This document shows positions 11,306-25,400 of a stretch of 64,000 nt of DNA, in pieces. This DNA comes from Trichobilharzia szidati (taxonomy: Eukaryota; Platyhelminthes; Trematoda; Strigeidida; Schistosomatidae). The notes under the pieces are model-generated. The model saw only the letters and a list, made by a program, of their open reading frames with translations. It searched no databases and was not told where the DNA came from. Both the position numbers and the translations under genes were made by a program. Each line of letters begins with the position of its first letter. Positions within the stretch are counted from its first letter, which is position 1. Where the stretch lies: NCBI GenBank assembly GCA_944472155.2, contig OX235279.1, positions 50,069,564-50,133,563 of the forward strand, written 5' to 3'.

Positions 11306-11609
11306 TGTATGATCTCATTTATTGTATCTTTAGTTGACGTTTCTTCCAAAATGCACTTAGGTGCAAAAAAGTACTTCACATAATATATATAAAAAAAACA
11401 GCATTTTGATGTGTGTTATTGGCAATGAAGATGATAACTAACTATTCCCCTTAGCAGTGGGACTGCGTGTTCTCAATTAGATTAACAGACACATTGTTAT
11501 GTGAAACGTCTAGATTTTAAATATGAATGTTACCGAATATAAGAGAAATAAAGCAGTGCGTAGTTGACAAGTTCACCGAACATGCGGGAAAGATGATCTG
11601 TTTGTCTGT
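10069..11609 (+). other. CNOT6 3' region
   Basis: AT-rich DNA after the CNOT6 stop. It holds a CT-rich tract (10231-10262), an AT repeat (10540-10570), a CTA repeat (10788-10807) and an AATAAA near 10908 that could serve as poly(A) signal. No further gene seen. Confidence 0.5.
11248..11302. repeat. (CT)n then (AT)n microsatellite
   Basis: An uninterrupted CT run passes directly into TA repeats. Simple sequence only. Confidence 0.95.
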
Positions 11610-11990
11610 TTTCGACATAGAACTTTGCACATATGTGCGGCAGTTCAAGTCGCCACAATCCATGTAGCACGCAAAGCAAGAGAAGAAAGTAGAAGAAATG
11701 CATAATATAGACAGTAAACAGAGGTGTGAGACAAAGGTATAGTAATAATGAAGAACAAAACAGTTTCATTGGAAATCATAAGTCACAAAGAGTGGATACA
11801 TCTGCGCCACTGAGAACGATTTTGAGCCATGTCACCAATTGTTTCCAACCATTGGTTTTTACCGTCCCGAGGACCCCAACCAGGAAGTCTACACCTTCCT
11901 ACGTGGCTTAGAATAACTGTTGTAGATTTCATTGACTGGTGCAATGTTTTGGTCTGACCGCCGCTAGCTCTTTTCCAGCCTGACCCTATA

Positions 11991-12647
11991 TCAGCTAGCA
12001 TTGCACGTCGAGAAAGGCGATCGATGACTAGGCATAGGTAACACATGTGCTAACCATCTCAGTCGATGTAATTTCACAGTCTCGTCGACTGATTTCCCCA
12101 CCTTACCTAGCACTCGACGCCTAACCTCAATATTGCTCACCTTATTATACCACTTCACGCGGGAGATACAGCGCAGACACCTATGATCGAACACAGATAA
12201 TCTTTTCATGTCTTCCACTCTCAATGGCCACGTCTCACATCCATAAAGGAGGACGGAGCGGACTGCTGAGCAGTACACACGCCCTTTGGTCGATAGTCGG
12301 ATATCGCGTCTACGCCAGAAACGGCGAAAACTGGCGAATGCGAACCTAGCCCTCTGTATTCGTGCTGAAATTTCGTCAGCGATCAACCCGTTGGGGCTGA
12401 TGGTACTTCCCAAGTAAGTGAAGCGGTCAACGTGCTCTACCACTTCACTTCCTATTTCTAATCTAGGGGTCGATGAGGTCCAATCCTGCAGCATCATCTT
12501 ACATTTTACAGGGGCGAATCGCATGCCAAACATACGAAGATTGTTGCTCAAGGTGTTCAGAAGACTCTGCATTTTTTCAGCGTCCTCGCCTAGTAGGACT
12601 ATATCGTCTGCATATTCTAAGTCAACTAGCTTATTCCCTGGTAGCAA
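11991..12647 (-). pseudogene. LINE family 1 reverse transcriptase, C-terminal half
   Basis: A 218-residue open stretch with YADDIVLLGEDAEKMQSLL (the RT catalytic Asp pair), the thumb-like FTYLGSTISPNGLIADEIS and the zinc-knuckle-like RSVLLYGCETWPLR region. It is a fragment of the larger broken element. Confidence 0.85.
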
Positions 12648-13544
12648 GTCAATCCCTTAATCTCTGAAGTGAGTTAGGGCTAAGTCCATTAGCACATCTA
12701 TGATGAAGTTGAATAGAAATGGGGATAATGGGCATTCTCGTATATATCTCCCATTCAGGGAGGTGCTGGATGTTCGGCAGGTTAAGTGTGGCTCTAGGCC
12801 AATTTAACTACTCCTCATAGTGTTCTTTCCAGCGTTCCAGTCGTCTGTCCTGGGAGCTAATTATGGTGCCATTTTTCTCCAAGATTGTTTCACTTATCAT
12901 TTGCCTTTTGCCACCTGTTTCCCTGATAAGCCTGAATAGTTGTCTGGTGTTGCCAATCGCCGATGCCTTTTCCATCTCTTTCGCTTTTGTCGCCCATCAC
13001 TGTTCACGGTCGTTGCGAAGACTTTTTGTTAGTTTTCGTTTAAGCACCTTTCGCTCCTCATCATAATCGGAACTCGCTGGAATCAGGCTTCTTGCGTCAA
13101 TCATTTCGGATCAGGCGGCATAGATCCAATGGCTTTTACTAACTTTAGGTTTTAGCTTATTAACAGCTTTCACAGCTGTGTCTACAGCTAACTGTATGTT
13201 GTGCCAGGCTACCTCGGGGGAAGTCCTGCTGTCAACCTCGCTATTTCTTCCTTAAATAAGGACTGAGTGTCTCGATCTATTTGGGGACGTAACTGTTTCG
13301 CTGCCGTCAATTTATCATGTCCATTTAGTCGTAAGCATAAACCTGCGCGAGCCAGAGCGTGATCAGAGTCTACGCACGTGTTCCAGAAGGAGCGACAGTC
13401 TTCTACTAAGCCTCGCCAACGATACCCTATGGCTATGTGGTCTATCTGAGTCCAGAGTTGATTTGGTGATGGAGGTCGCCAGGTTACACAATGTCTTTTT
13501 TTGTGCCTAAAGTTAGTGCTGACTAGTAACATTTGATTATCTGA

Positions 13545-13826
13545 TCAGAACTGTAGAAAACGATCACCGTTGTCGGTTCGTCGGCAGAGAACTCCATACG
13601 TACCACCTACATACTTCTCAGTCTGGCACAACTTCCCTACTTGGGTATTGAAGTCGCCTGCTAAAACAACTATGTCTGAACGTCTTGCTTTTTGCAGCAA
13701 ATTGAACAGTTTCAGGTAGAAGTCATCTTTTAATTCATCCGAACTGCAGTGTGTTGGGGCGTAAGCGGAGACTACGAAAAGGCAATGACGGGTAGCGCCG
13801 TCTTTCCTTCTTTTAACGGACCGCAC
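13545..13826 (-). pseudogene. LINE family 1 AP-endonuclease fragment
   Basis: Contains VSAYAPTHCSSDELKDDFY, VVLAGDFNTQVG and RRTDNGDRFLQF. These are core motifs of apurinic endonucleases carried by RTE-type LINEs. Confidence 0.85.
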
Positions 13827-14760
13827 ACATACGACTATCTACTGGGATTCAGTCAAGAAGTGATTTTTCCGCCCTAACACTCAGTCCTATCCCTACACCT
13901 GCGAGTCCTCGTGAGCTAGCTGAGGGGTCTCCCGACACCCTTGAAGTGAATTTTGCAGATTCACCTTGTTGACCGGGTGAGGTCAAGTGAATGACTACAC
14001 TCGGTTCTTGTATGCGTGTCTCCGAAACACAACATACATCCATGGCTTGAGATGCCAGAGTTCTTGCTAGTGATGTCTGTTGTCCGATTTGGCCTAGTCC
14101 TGACGTTAAAAGCTCCTATATGAAGTTGGCGACGTGGCTTTAAAAGGTTATCTGGGGTGCTTCCATGGCTCTCACCTTTGTTGATGGACACAGAGTGAAG
14201 TGAAGATGCCTCACTAGCCTGAAGAATAGTGCTAACTGTCGTAGAGAAGCAAGATGAGGAAGGTGATGTGAGTAAGGGAAGTGATGCTCAAGAAGGCTTC
14301 GTGTGCTTTTGGAAGTGTGTGGGCGGTTGTTACTTCCCGGCTGCCCACACCGTGAAAGTTGATTGATTCTTCGGGAACCTGAAACAGAAAGAGTGTTGCG
14401 TGACCGCAGAGCCCAGAGAACAACTGCTTGAGGCCGGTCACACGTGGCCTGTTTTTGTCTGGTGTGTCTTAGTAGCATATTTATCACTTCTGCCCTGTGA
14501 CATGGCAGCAGGAAGCGCGGTCGTTGTTAATCCGGGCCCCGACCGATCCGGCATGATATTTTGTGAATTTGTTTGAATCATAGTATTGGGTTGGGTAGCT
14601 GCTTTTTGTCTAACCACTATCCAAACAACCTTTCTGGCATGGTAGGACCTACAGGAACATAAGTTCCAGCCAGTGTAGCTCGTTGGGTCATTGCGATATG
14701 CAAGCCCGACCACCACGTCAAGGTAGCATCTATCGACCGGGGGAAAGATGATGGTGATGC

Positions 14761-16169
14761 CTCACTCTAAAGGTTTGAATGTTTCATGAAATCTCATGAA
14801 CACAATTGTTCTAGTGAACAGAAATTTACCATTCCTTGATCAGCACCATTTGATTGTAGGTGTGAACAGTGCTTGGTACTCCATTCATGAAAAAAACACA
14901 GTTTAAACACTTCTCATTATGAAACACGGTAAGAACGTTTGTAAAGAACTCTGATATATATCAAAAAGCTTCATTTTTCACGGATATACTGTTTCTGTCA
15001 TCGGTATGACCTTGGTAACAAGCACGCAAACCTATAATTGTATCTTCTTGTGATTATAGATGAAATTTCGAGTCGGTAGCTCACCGGCTGAGTTGCTAAA
15101 CCGCTTTTTACTTCAATAACTCGAAGCGAGGAAGGGTGGTTTCTTCCAGCTGTCACGTAAAGCTTTTATAAATGAGTAATGTGTTACACGTAAACTGTCA
15201 TCGGTAAGTAGTGTCCTAAATTGCACAGATATATTCGTGGGAAATATCTCCAAAGTTTTCAACTAACAGAAGCGTTACAAATGATTATGCGATGTCTCTA
15301 CTCGTTGTTAACACTTTTGATAATGTTACTAGAATGAGACTTCTTTATGCCAAATATAACAGTAGCTCAGTGTCATTGCGTATATATATATATATACGTT
15401 TGTACAGCATCATTTAGGTTTAAGCTGGAAACCCTTGAAGCCTCTATAGTTTACACTTGATACCTTTCTGCGGGAGAAACGTTAGGAAGTCTCCAAAATG
15501 CGATCTATTACATTTATGAAGGTCACATCTCAATGAAACAAGAAAAATACACTTGACGTATCACACAATAACCTCGTGATATTTATTCCAAGACTTTCGG
15601 AGTACTAACTATTGCTTTATAACTATGTCAGTCTACTGACACTACTTATTTTTTACAATTCCCTTCACCTGTCACTTGATTCAATTCATAAAAGTATTTT
15701 CCACACACACCGTAAAAGTATTGCGTCGCCGGTTATATGTTGATTCTGCATAGAATTGTTACATATCTGAACGACAAACTACGCTCTAAACACTAGAAGA
15801 CAAATAAAGTATCTTCCCAGGCCATCTATATTCAGTAAACTAATCTAATATAGAAGTATACATTGCTGAAATTTGCCTTTATGCATAGGACACATTGAGA
15901 CAGTAGTGAATTCAGATACTTGAAAAGTAGTTTCTATGCAGACTTATTTTCACTGCAAGTCGATATATACACACAACCACTTGCTGCATTATTTATTGCC
16001 CGTCATCAGACAATCACCGCCAGCTTACAGCATAAGTGACCAAGACAATTTACCGGTTTGACTAGAAAATTCCATATCAGAAACCATTGCTTACTGATAC
16101 ATATATATTTTTTAAAATAAATTTATCGTATGCATCACACACATACGCACAAGAAGGAAATGAAAAGCG
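14761..16169. other. Gap between LINE and LANCL 3' end
   Basis: No protein family or repeat recognised except a short TA repeat near 15381-15396. The part nearest 16170 is likely the 3' untranslated region of the LanC-like gene. A TTTATT (AATAAA on minus) near 15991 could be its poly(A) signal. Confidence 0.45.
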
Positions 16170-16462
16170 TTACGATGACGTAGAAGCTTGACTTAAAGAC
16201 ACATATCCTTCTACATCCCAAAATGGATCCATAAATGGAAAAGCAGACTTTGATGGATTGTGAAGATCAGCATAGAAGCATGCAGTACCAGCTAACCCTT
16301 CAAATAAAGAATATGGACAGTCAGGACAACGTGCAGTTCTAAAAGCATCCGACTCCATAAAATGTGCAAATGCTGTGGCACGGTGTAAGTATACAGTCTC
16401 ACCGGTTAGACGATATAACAGAAGAAATACATAACCACCGCCAGCAACTCCATGACAAATGC
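16170..16462 (-). CDS. LANCL: LANCL exon 7 (terminal)
   Basis: [20 protein letters not shown] with zinc ligands Cys343 and His344, then [20 protein letters not shown]. The tail ends [13 protein letters not shown]. Confidence 0.94.
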
Positions 16463-19400
16463 CTGAAATAAAAGTCAGTATACAACAAAATTAATATATC
16501 TATTAGTATTCATAATTGTCCAAAAAATATTTCAAATATTAATTCACTTTTTTATAATTCGGACCTCTTTAAGAATCGTTTTCAATGTCATGTAACTTCT
16601 TTCAATGTGTTATTTTATCAAGTTAGGTGATATTGGGACTGTGTTTACTCCAGGTATTTATACACCCAAGTGAATACATCATGTTGACGTGAAAGCCCAG
16701 GATTTTATCAATGCCGCAACTATCGGTTTGGTGTTGCCGAAGCAAAGAACGCTACAATAAACAGTCTAGCTTTACATTGTCATAGTTGGAAAGTGAAAAC
16801 TCTCTGCATTACAGAAACACCTGTTTTTATTCAAAGGAAAGAGGGTTTTAGTTCAATGTTAATAGGATTGAAGCAATCTTCTGGACTATTAACACATTAA
16901 ATGCCTATTTTTTAAATCCTTTTTTCGTTAATAACTTGAGAATGTGTTCCTTAGCGGACTTTAAATGTACAGAGTCGTTTAAGGAATAGAAATTATGAGT
17001 ATTTACTCGTAGTAAGACACACGCACGCGTTAGAAAGAATTAAATGTTTACTAAAAGGCATTGGAAACACTAACTAACCCAATCGGAAGAAAAACAAAGT
17101 GGAAACTTTGACCAAAGAATTTATGAATTGTCTGTCAATAAAAAAAGGATAATGTACAACAGCTGACACTTGCTCATCAAACACTTATAGTCTTTCGATT
17201 TGAAATGGCATTATGATAGTTCCAGTACTCTAATAGTGAAATCATAAAAGCAATCTGGGAGGTAAATTCATTCTATGCAAAATAGGATATCAATGAATGA
17301 TTCACTTCACTTTATAAGTAAAGCTTGAGTTAATGAAGTGAAGTAATTTTTGTTGAACTTCTTAAGTGTCAGTGGTGCAGCAAACCCTTGTTGAGATTCA
17401 AAAACTCAGTTGATTAGCACTATGTTGTCTAGATACGAATGAAAACAATTCAGATCTTGGATCAAGTAAATTAGTGATATTAAGCTTGCATACACATATG
17501 TGTATGGCGCTAAGGAGACAAACTTGATGATGACCGACACAAATATATCACTCATTATAAGAGATAGTTATTCGATTGTTAAAATAATCGATACACAAAA
17601 CAATTGGCTTTGACAACTATGTAACAGAAATTCGAATTCTAGGTTGTAGATACTACTTGTTATTATAAAACCTGGCCTAAAAGCTATATTCTGGTATTTA
17701 GTATCAAAAAGGATGGATGTATTATCATCTCACATACCTGGACCTTTTTTTAATAAACCTCTTTCCCACACAACATTTGCGCATCGTCGACATTCTGCCA
17801 AAAATCGTTCATCTCTCCACAGGATATATGCTCGCGCATACGCAAATACAGCTCCTAAAAGATGCCAAAAAAAAAAATAAATAAATTAGATTTATGAATT
17901 TTGATCAATAGTTGACAAAGTGGCCAAAACACGTTGAGATAATCATCATTATAAAGTAGATAAACAATAGCACTTTTTCCAGACCTTATAAAAATATATG
18001 GAGTTTTAAATCAGACTGAATGTGTTACCTAACTTTATTAATAAGTGGGGAAAACACATGATTTGTGATAATAAAAGTATTTAGGTTGATTTATTTATTT
18101 ATTTTATTCCTTTGCGTTCCGAGTGGAACATAGGAGGGCTTCAGGCTAGAGCTTAGAAGTTCCAATAGTAGCAGTAGGGTTGCTACCCTCACGCCCAACC
18201 TTCCCTTCCTGCCAGGATTATAACCGACTAAGGGAGGTTAAGGTGTGTGCTGGTCTGGACTCGAACTCCGGACCATGTGAATGGTTGACCAGCACTTCTA
18301 CCACTGAACCACCGACGCATATTCAGGATGCAGATACAATGCAGAAATGATGAACAAAAATTCACTTATATGTACATCAGTTGAACAGGATTAATTCCCC
18401 TAGCTAAGAGTTGTTCAAAATCTCTAAAAGTCTAACCATTTTCAAAAGCATAACTAGTTGTTTGGAATAGGTTAAATTAGGCCAAATCAACTGGAGATTC
18501 TTTCAAATGGTCGAATTTTCGGTAAAACTAATGTATTACATTTCAATGAGTGATTCCGCATCATAAGTTAATAAGAATTAGAAAAATCTTACCAAGTAAT
18601 GAAAAAACTATCGATTCATTTCTATGATAAATAGTTTTGTTGTAGACAACTTAAACGAAGACTTGTATTGACAAAAAAAAAAATTCAGGTCAGTAGATTA
18701 AATAATAACGACGTTAGTTGGTCAAACAAACAACACCTGTGAAATGAAGCTTTTTCCTCAAATGAATTACTGTCTTGCCAATCAGGCAATAGGTTAGTTC
18801 CTATAGTAACGGTCTTGAACTTAATTTCACAACACGCAGAGATATTGGTCCAAAATTTAAGGATAGTGATGACAGAGCTACCTAACCTGATCTATTGAAA
18901 TCCGAGTATAAATATTAGAAGTTGTGTGGTAACATATGCAGATCAATAACCATTCTACACCTTTACTAAATGCCTACTCCATGTTTATTTGTTCTCCTTT
19001 CATTCAGTCTATATGATATTTCACTAAATCGGGAAACAGAGCTTGAGCAGGGAGATTCTACAGAAGTAATTCTTTTTGTCATAGTAGTTAAATCTTACTA
19101 TATTGTAGGAAAAAAAAATATATATATACTATTTCATATTATTGTCATTATTCGCTCCATGTGTTTCAGGTGGAATACAGGACTTCAGAGGGAAGTGGTA
19201 AATTTATTTTCCCTGGAAATTTAATAGCCATGGGATTGTTTTTCTGAGTAAGGTTGCTAGCTCCTTTCTAGCCTTTCATCTTTCCCGGGATTAGGACAGG
19301 CTAGTAAACTGCACGGAGATAATATCAACTCTAATATTTTAAATAAAGCGGTAAGAAGACCTAATTTTTTTGAATCGTGTAGTGTATTCGTGCAACACAT

Positions 19401-22400
19401 TTCGAACAATCTGACCACACATGGACTTGTCATAGGAATATATATGAAATTAATAAGGAGTTAAGAGGTGCGAAAGTAAATTTAGGTCAAGTTAAAAGGA
19501 CATACTGAAGGTCAAAATAACAATGAAGACCTCTAAACCAAATAACATAGGTAAAAGTACATCTACCCTGGCTGCTATCAAAACAAAGTTTACCAAAGAA
19601 GGATCAGTGTGATAATGAATTGTTTTTGAACGCATAAAGGTGGTTTAAACTTCCTAATTGCAAAGGCTTCCACAAACTTTAGGAGACGCCCCAAACACGT
19701 TTTATAGATGGGTATAAAAGACGTGTTAACATCAATTTCATGTCTAGTCTATAAAATATGTTTCGCAATGGAGGAGCTAGATCGCCTGTTTTCACCATTG
19801 ATTGGTTCTGAAGATTCAGCTTGCTTCTGAAGCCCTTACTTGCAGAGATCGATGAGCCCTCCCTACATGTGTCCACACGTACATCTAAATTGGTAAATGC
19901 AGTGGGATTTGATATCATTTTTCGCATGTTCAAAGGGCTTAGATAGATATATTGGCTTCACATTCTCAATTATTCTGATCCTAGCTGCATAAAAAGTCTT
20001 TCTAACCGTAGCGTTCAGTCTTTGTTGAATTACCCATATAGGGTGGTTTGATTTACACGTTTTTCTTAGTGGCGAGTTGGAGAATGGGTCTCGGTGTTCT
20101 GACTACTTTATATCTACTAATAAACTTGAGTTTACGTCAATTCTCTTCCTTCCTCATCAAGAGTGTCTTCAGTGCATATTCGTTGGATTTTACTGAAGAG
20201 GTACCTCACCAAGGCTCTTATGTATAGAACAGGACAGAAACTATGATAATTAAGATACTGTTCTATCCATTTAGGTTTTCTATAAATAGATCGTCTAATT
20301 GATACATCAGGTCGTCGACCAAGCAATATATCTAGGGAAGATAAAAGAATATCTTCCCCTTCTATAGACGTAGATGATACGTTATTCTGAACTACATTCA
20401 TTCGATTTAATAGGTATATAAAAACCGAAAACTCGACAAAAACATAGGCACTGGTCATAACTGTTTATATAGGCACCGGTAAGACTGTGTGAGTGTGAAG
20501 TGATTTTTACTAGAAGTATGTCATATGCCTCTAGAGTTATAAAATACGGATGATAAATCCAACTATTGAATGGTGAATTAGGCTTCCATTAGGATTAAAA
20601 AGTTTTTTTTAAATCAATGAAACATCGAAGATATAAAATAAAAAAGACTTGAATTTGTATCAAAGTATTGCGAAGCAAGGATGAAAAATTGTACCTGTAG
20701 CCCCATGACACCAATGAACTAGCACATTTGGCTCTAAAGATTTTGTATTTCGACCAATTTCATCAGTAGCTGAGGGAAGATTACCTGTCTCCGATGGAGT
20801 TATTTGCATAAGATAAAATAAAGAATCACATATAAGTTTCTCAGCGTCAGGTTTGGATTTCATGTAGCCAGGGAAGAGCATGAGACTGAACAGGATTCCT
20901 ATAAGACCATGACCAGCGCCTAGAACAGTTGAAAATAAAGTAAATAAGACAATTACCTGTAATTCCATATGAATTTGTTTATTAGATATATCAAACAGTG
21001 AAACAGTAACATTTACTGGATAACACAGTTTCGAACAAAATTTATTCTTCTTCATAACCATATTAATTATAATCACACGACTTCGAAACTTGAGTTTTGT
21101 AGTTTTCTGTATTCTTTCCTATTTGTCGTCGTCGGGGTAGTAGAATTTTCCGGATGTCCAAGTGCACACGTGTATGCAGTTGATTCGATAAATAAAGCTT
21201 CCGTTACCAATCTCTCCATCCACCATGTTACATTAGCTTTTAAAACTGTCATCTTATCCTATCCTATATTGTATGCTTGTGTGTAATTGCATGTAGAGCT
21301 TCAGCTGAACTGTTCTCCGGATTTCTTATCTTATAAGGGTCGGCCAATCTAGATTGTGCTACGTTTTTGTGCTCCGCTAGTCTGACTTATCCCGTTCTAC
21401 TACTTTGACCTGGAAATCATTGCAGGGTATTAGATAAACTAAATTGTTTTGTTTAGTTGGTTCCACAGGATCCTTTAACCGACAAAGCATGTTCCTAATT
21501 GAGTTTGTGGGTTTGAATGCAGGCCACTTTTATTCCTGCCAGAATTGTTTAGAATTCTCCGTAAGGTTTCTGAGGTTCGTTCTTTGTATGGAAGTATTAC
21601 TGATAATTTAAATTTCTTATTGTTGGTGTTATCATTATTCTGTGCATGCTTGACATGCATGTCGTCATTAATATTATTATCACTATCACTACCATTACTA
21701 TTAATCTTATTTTTATATTTTCCTACATACTTCTTGAGTAATTTATCAGAGTAATTATTAAGTTTCAAAGCTTCTCGTATACACCTAACTTCTTGTCTTA
21801 GATTTTCGTTGATACTACTTAGTTTTTATGCCCTGCTAACTCAAACATTTCATCAATCCTACTTTTCCTGACATAGGGTGAGATGATCCGAAATCCAAAT
21901 ATCGATAACCCGTTCAGAAAGTATGAAATCAACAATCTAACAAGCTTCAGTGGTAGGCAACTCAAGGCTTTTTACGGTAATTTTTAAGTGTCGCTGTAAG
22001 TTATCAATGTTTTCATTTTTAATTTTATTTAAATAATATCTAACGCATTTTAAACGCCTTCTCATTATTTGCTAGGTGTAAATGCGGTGGATATAGCATT
22101 AGTGAACCAATTATCGCTGTGCATGGTAATCAGTAAGGCGAAAAATGCCTTTAGTACAAAACTTTGGCTGAACTGTTTATTTTCAAACCATTCTTCCACC
22201 GAATTTTTTTGAACCACAATCAAGAGAAAAGGTTCCACACACTTTTTTAATCAATATAAGATAAAGTACATTCAGAACGAATATTAGTATTATCAAAAAA
22301 ATACAATCATATGGGAAAGATGTTTTAATAGTAAAAATGAGTAACTTGTTAGAATGTTATGATGTGAATTGAATACATTTTAACATTACTTATTATCCTC

Positions 22401-25400
22401 TGATTTGACTCGCAATAATATCTTCCATATCTCTGGTATTTGCGTTGAGTCACTTCTATTGCATGTGTTCGGTGTAGACTCGATGAACCAGGCAGGATTC
22501 AGTAATCAATCTCTCTCCACCTACCTATATTACTTTTTAGAATTTTGACTCTGTCCCACCCACACCATTGTGTGGTTGTGTGTTAATGCATGCAGTGGAC
22601 TGAGCTATTGTTTCTAAATTACTTATCTTCGTGGGGTCAATTATTCTAATCTTAGCTAAATTCTTGTGTTCTCCAAATCTCACTACTCTCGATCTAATAG
22701 TTTAACCTAACTTAATATTATTTCCGAATGTACTTTATCTTCTATTCTGTTTCACGCAAGTCTTATAAACATTTAATTCAAATTTCAAATCAATTTTTCC
22801 TCATGTATATAATAAACGAAGCAAGAAAGTTGTGTGAATGAGTACTGCCTTGATATGATTATGAGCAGTAGTAAATTGTAAAAAATTATATTTGTAAAAT
22901 CTCAGCGAAATTGAAATGATTAATTCCAACGTTTCGTTCAGCAATCTGATCAGAACTTCTTCAGGGAAATTAATCGAAATTAACATAACAGAGTTTTATA
23001 TATAAAAAGGACATCTTTTGTTTTTAAATACTTTGTCCAATCATATGAGTCATGAAACAGGTATCGACATGTACAATAAACAAAACAGTATGATTTAATA
23101 GTGTGAAATATTCCCATATCATGAATTAAAAGTCAAACTGAACGAAGAATATTCTTTTCAATAATTTCTCTTCAGGTTCCCACACTTAAAAAATAATATT
23201 TGTTGTCGTTACGATAAAGCCAGTTATGCGGCGGATACATTTTTAACGTAGAATAACAGAATAGTTGTGTGAGAAACATCTTTCTAGGCTGAAATCGATT
23301 ACAAAATATTTTAAAATGGGAGACAATGGTGGTGGTTAGTCATAATAGATTTGTAGAGTGTGGGGTAGGAAAATTGACAAGTCAGTTCAAGGTTATAAAA
23401 GGTGTCAGGTGAGTGGCTAGTACAAAGTGGTATGTATTAAACAGGAGATAGTAAGACTGCAATGAGAGGTTCATAATGAAATAACGAATGTGTGAAATGA
23501 AACAAGTGGAGGCATATATTGAGAAAAGAGATAATATCACTAATAATAATTCCATATTAATTTGTTTATTAGATGTATCACACAGTGAAACAGTATTATT
23601 TACTGGATGACGTTTCGAACAAAATTTATTGTTCATAATCATTGGCCACGGTAGGAACAGAGTCTGAATGAGTTATTTTTGGATACAAGTTCCGGTTTAG
23701 TCGAACTTATTGCAACAGCTTCAGTTATGTGTAGGAGACGTAAGCGAACTGTACGTGACAACGACTTCGGAATTCGGTATATAACCCTTAAAGCTGTGTT
23801 GACATCGATGCGATGTCCATTATCGACCAAGTGTGACAGGATCGAGCCTTTTATGCACTTAATCCCCCCCCCACCTGCTGAACCAAGCTGGCAAATATTC
23901 TCGAACCCATAGACGAACCTGCCTAATAGTGAGCTCTATATAACTTGAACCACAGGAACAGTTGAAATGGTAGGTTAGGTAAGACATCTTTGAGTTGCTG
24001 GGTGAACATTGGACGGCTACTGAAGGATAGACACAGATGTGCAGAGTAGAGTTTTCTTGATCGCCCTGGTTAAACGTTGCGATAGAATCTCCACAGGAGT
24101 ATCTCCCTTGAATTTGAGACGTAAAAACAGAGGCTTTTTCTCCACGGTTGCCAGTTCATGTTTACGACTGTTGTAACCTATGTTGGCCTTAATGAACTCT
24201 GGATATCCGTTCTCGCTTAGAATGTCTCGGATGACCTGGAGTTCTTTCTCTAAACAGTCTTCGGAATAAATGGATCTCACTCTAAATGCTAAACACCTGA
24301 TCAGATTACGTTCGTATTTCATCGGTACGAAGCTTTGGTCTCTAACTTTCTAAATATGGTTCTTTTGTCAGAACCATCCTATCTGCCCGTTAGTAGGACG
24401 TCGAGGAAGTGTAGAGAGTCGTTGTATTCTTCTTCATAGGTGAAATGGACCGCTGGGTGAGCATTATTGAAGTTGCTCAAATTCAAATCACTACATAACC
24501 CTTTATCGTACACTACAAAAGTGTCATAACACTTTGTACTAGCTGTTTGATTTGTTTGATTTCATACATTCGTTATTTCAAAATGAACCTCTCATTGCAG
24601 TCTTACTATCTCCTGTTTAATACATACCACTTTGTACTAGCCACTCACCTGACACCTTTTATAACCTTGAACTGACTTGTCAATTTTCCTACCCCACACT
24701 CTACAAATCTAATATGACTAACCACCACCATTATCTCCCATTTTACAATATTTTGTAATCGATTTCAGCCTACCACACACACACACACACACACACACAA
24801 ATACGACTATTTATTTTGACACCCCATAACTAATCAGTTATTCTACGTTAAAAATGTATCCGCCGCATACCTGGCCATTATTGTAACGACAACAAATATT
24901 ATATTTTATAATTGTAAGAACCTGAAGAGAAATTATTGAAAAGAAAATTGTATGAAATATGATCAAAATTAAACCTCAGACTTTCAAAATTAGTCTACTT
25001 TTGTTAAACAATTTAAAGAGTGTACTTTCTATCAGATTATGTTCAACTAAAAGTTCATGGTCGTAGATAACTGAATATGAAAATATATGTGTATATGCAG
25101 TAAACAATTGTATGTGTATGTGTGTGTGGGTAAACAGTTATAAAACATTTGGTGGCCTCTCCATGAAAAGATACAGACAATCGGGAATTTTAACCAAGTA
25201 TGATTAATTATTCATACATATCCATATAAAAAAATTTATTAATCAGGATTTGCCATGCATCAGCTAACATCACAACTTCACGTCTGTTCAAACTGTTGGG
25301 ATTCACCAATATATGTAGGGCTTCCGCAGTCAGTCTTTCTTTATACGAACCAAAACCTTTCTGTAGAACCTTACTCCTATCAAAGTCGATTTTGTGTCCT

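Larger units (their letters stand above)
11610..14760 (-). mobile_element. Nearly full-length RTE-like LINE (family 1), broken
   Basis: Minus-strand order: a 5' leader (about 14760-14200), the start of the endonuclease (HIGAFNVRT, then CVSETRIQEPS), endonuclease core VVSAYAPTHCSSDELKD with IVVLAGDFNTQVGK and RRTDNGD, DSDHALARAGLCLRL, and reverse transcriptase with EYADDIVLLGEDAEKMQ and FTYLGSTISPNG. The C-terminal region reads LLYGCETWPLR and RCLRCISRVKWYN, and it ends near QWRRCIHSL. Several stops and frameshifts break it. The longest intact piece is 11991-12647 (218 residues). The strip 11610-11786 is the 3' untranslated end, matched at 51985-52175. Clade placement is by motif only. Confidence 0.85.

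Noticed and set aside
24777..24801. CRISPR-like or other arrayed repeats
   Set aside because: Only simple microsatellites were seen. There is no array of repeats with spacers, and this is eukaryotic DNA.
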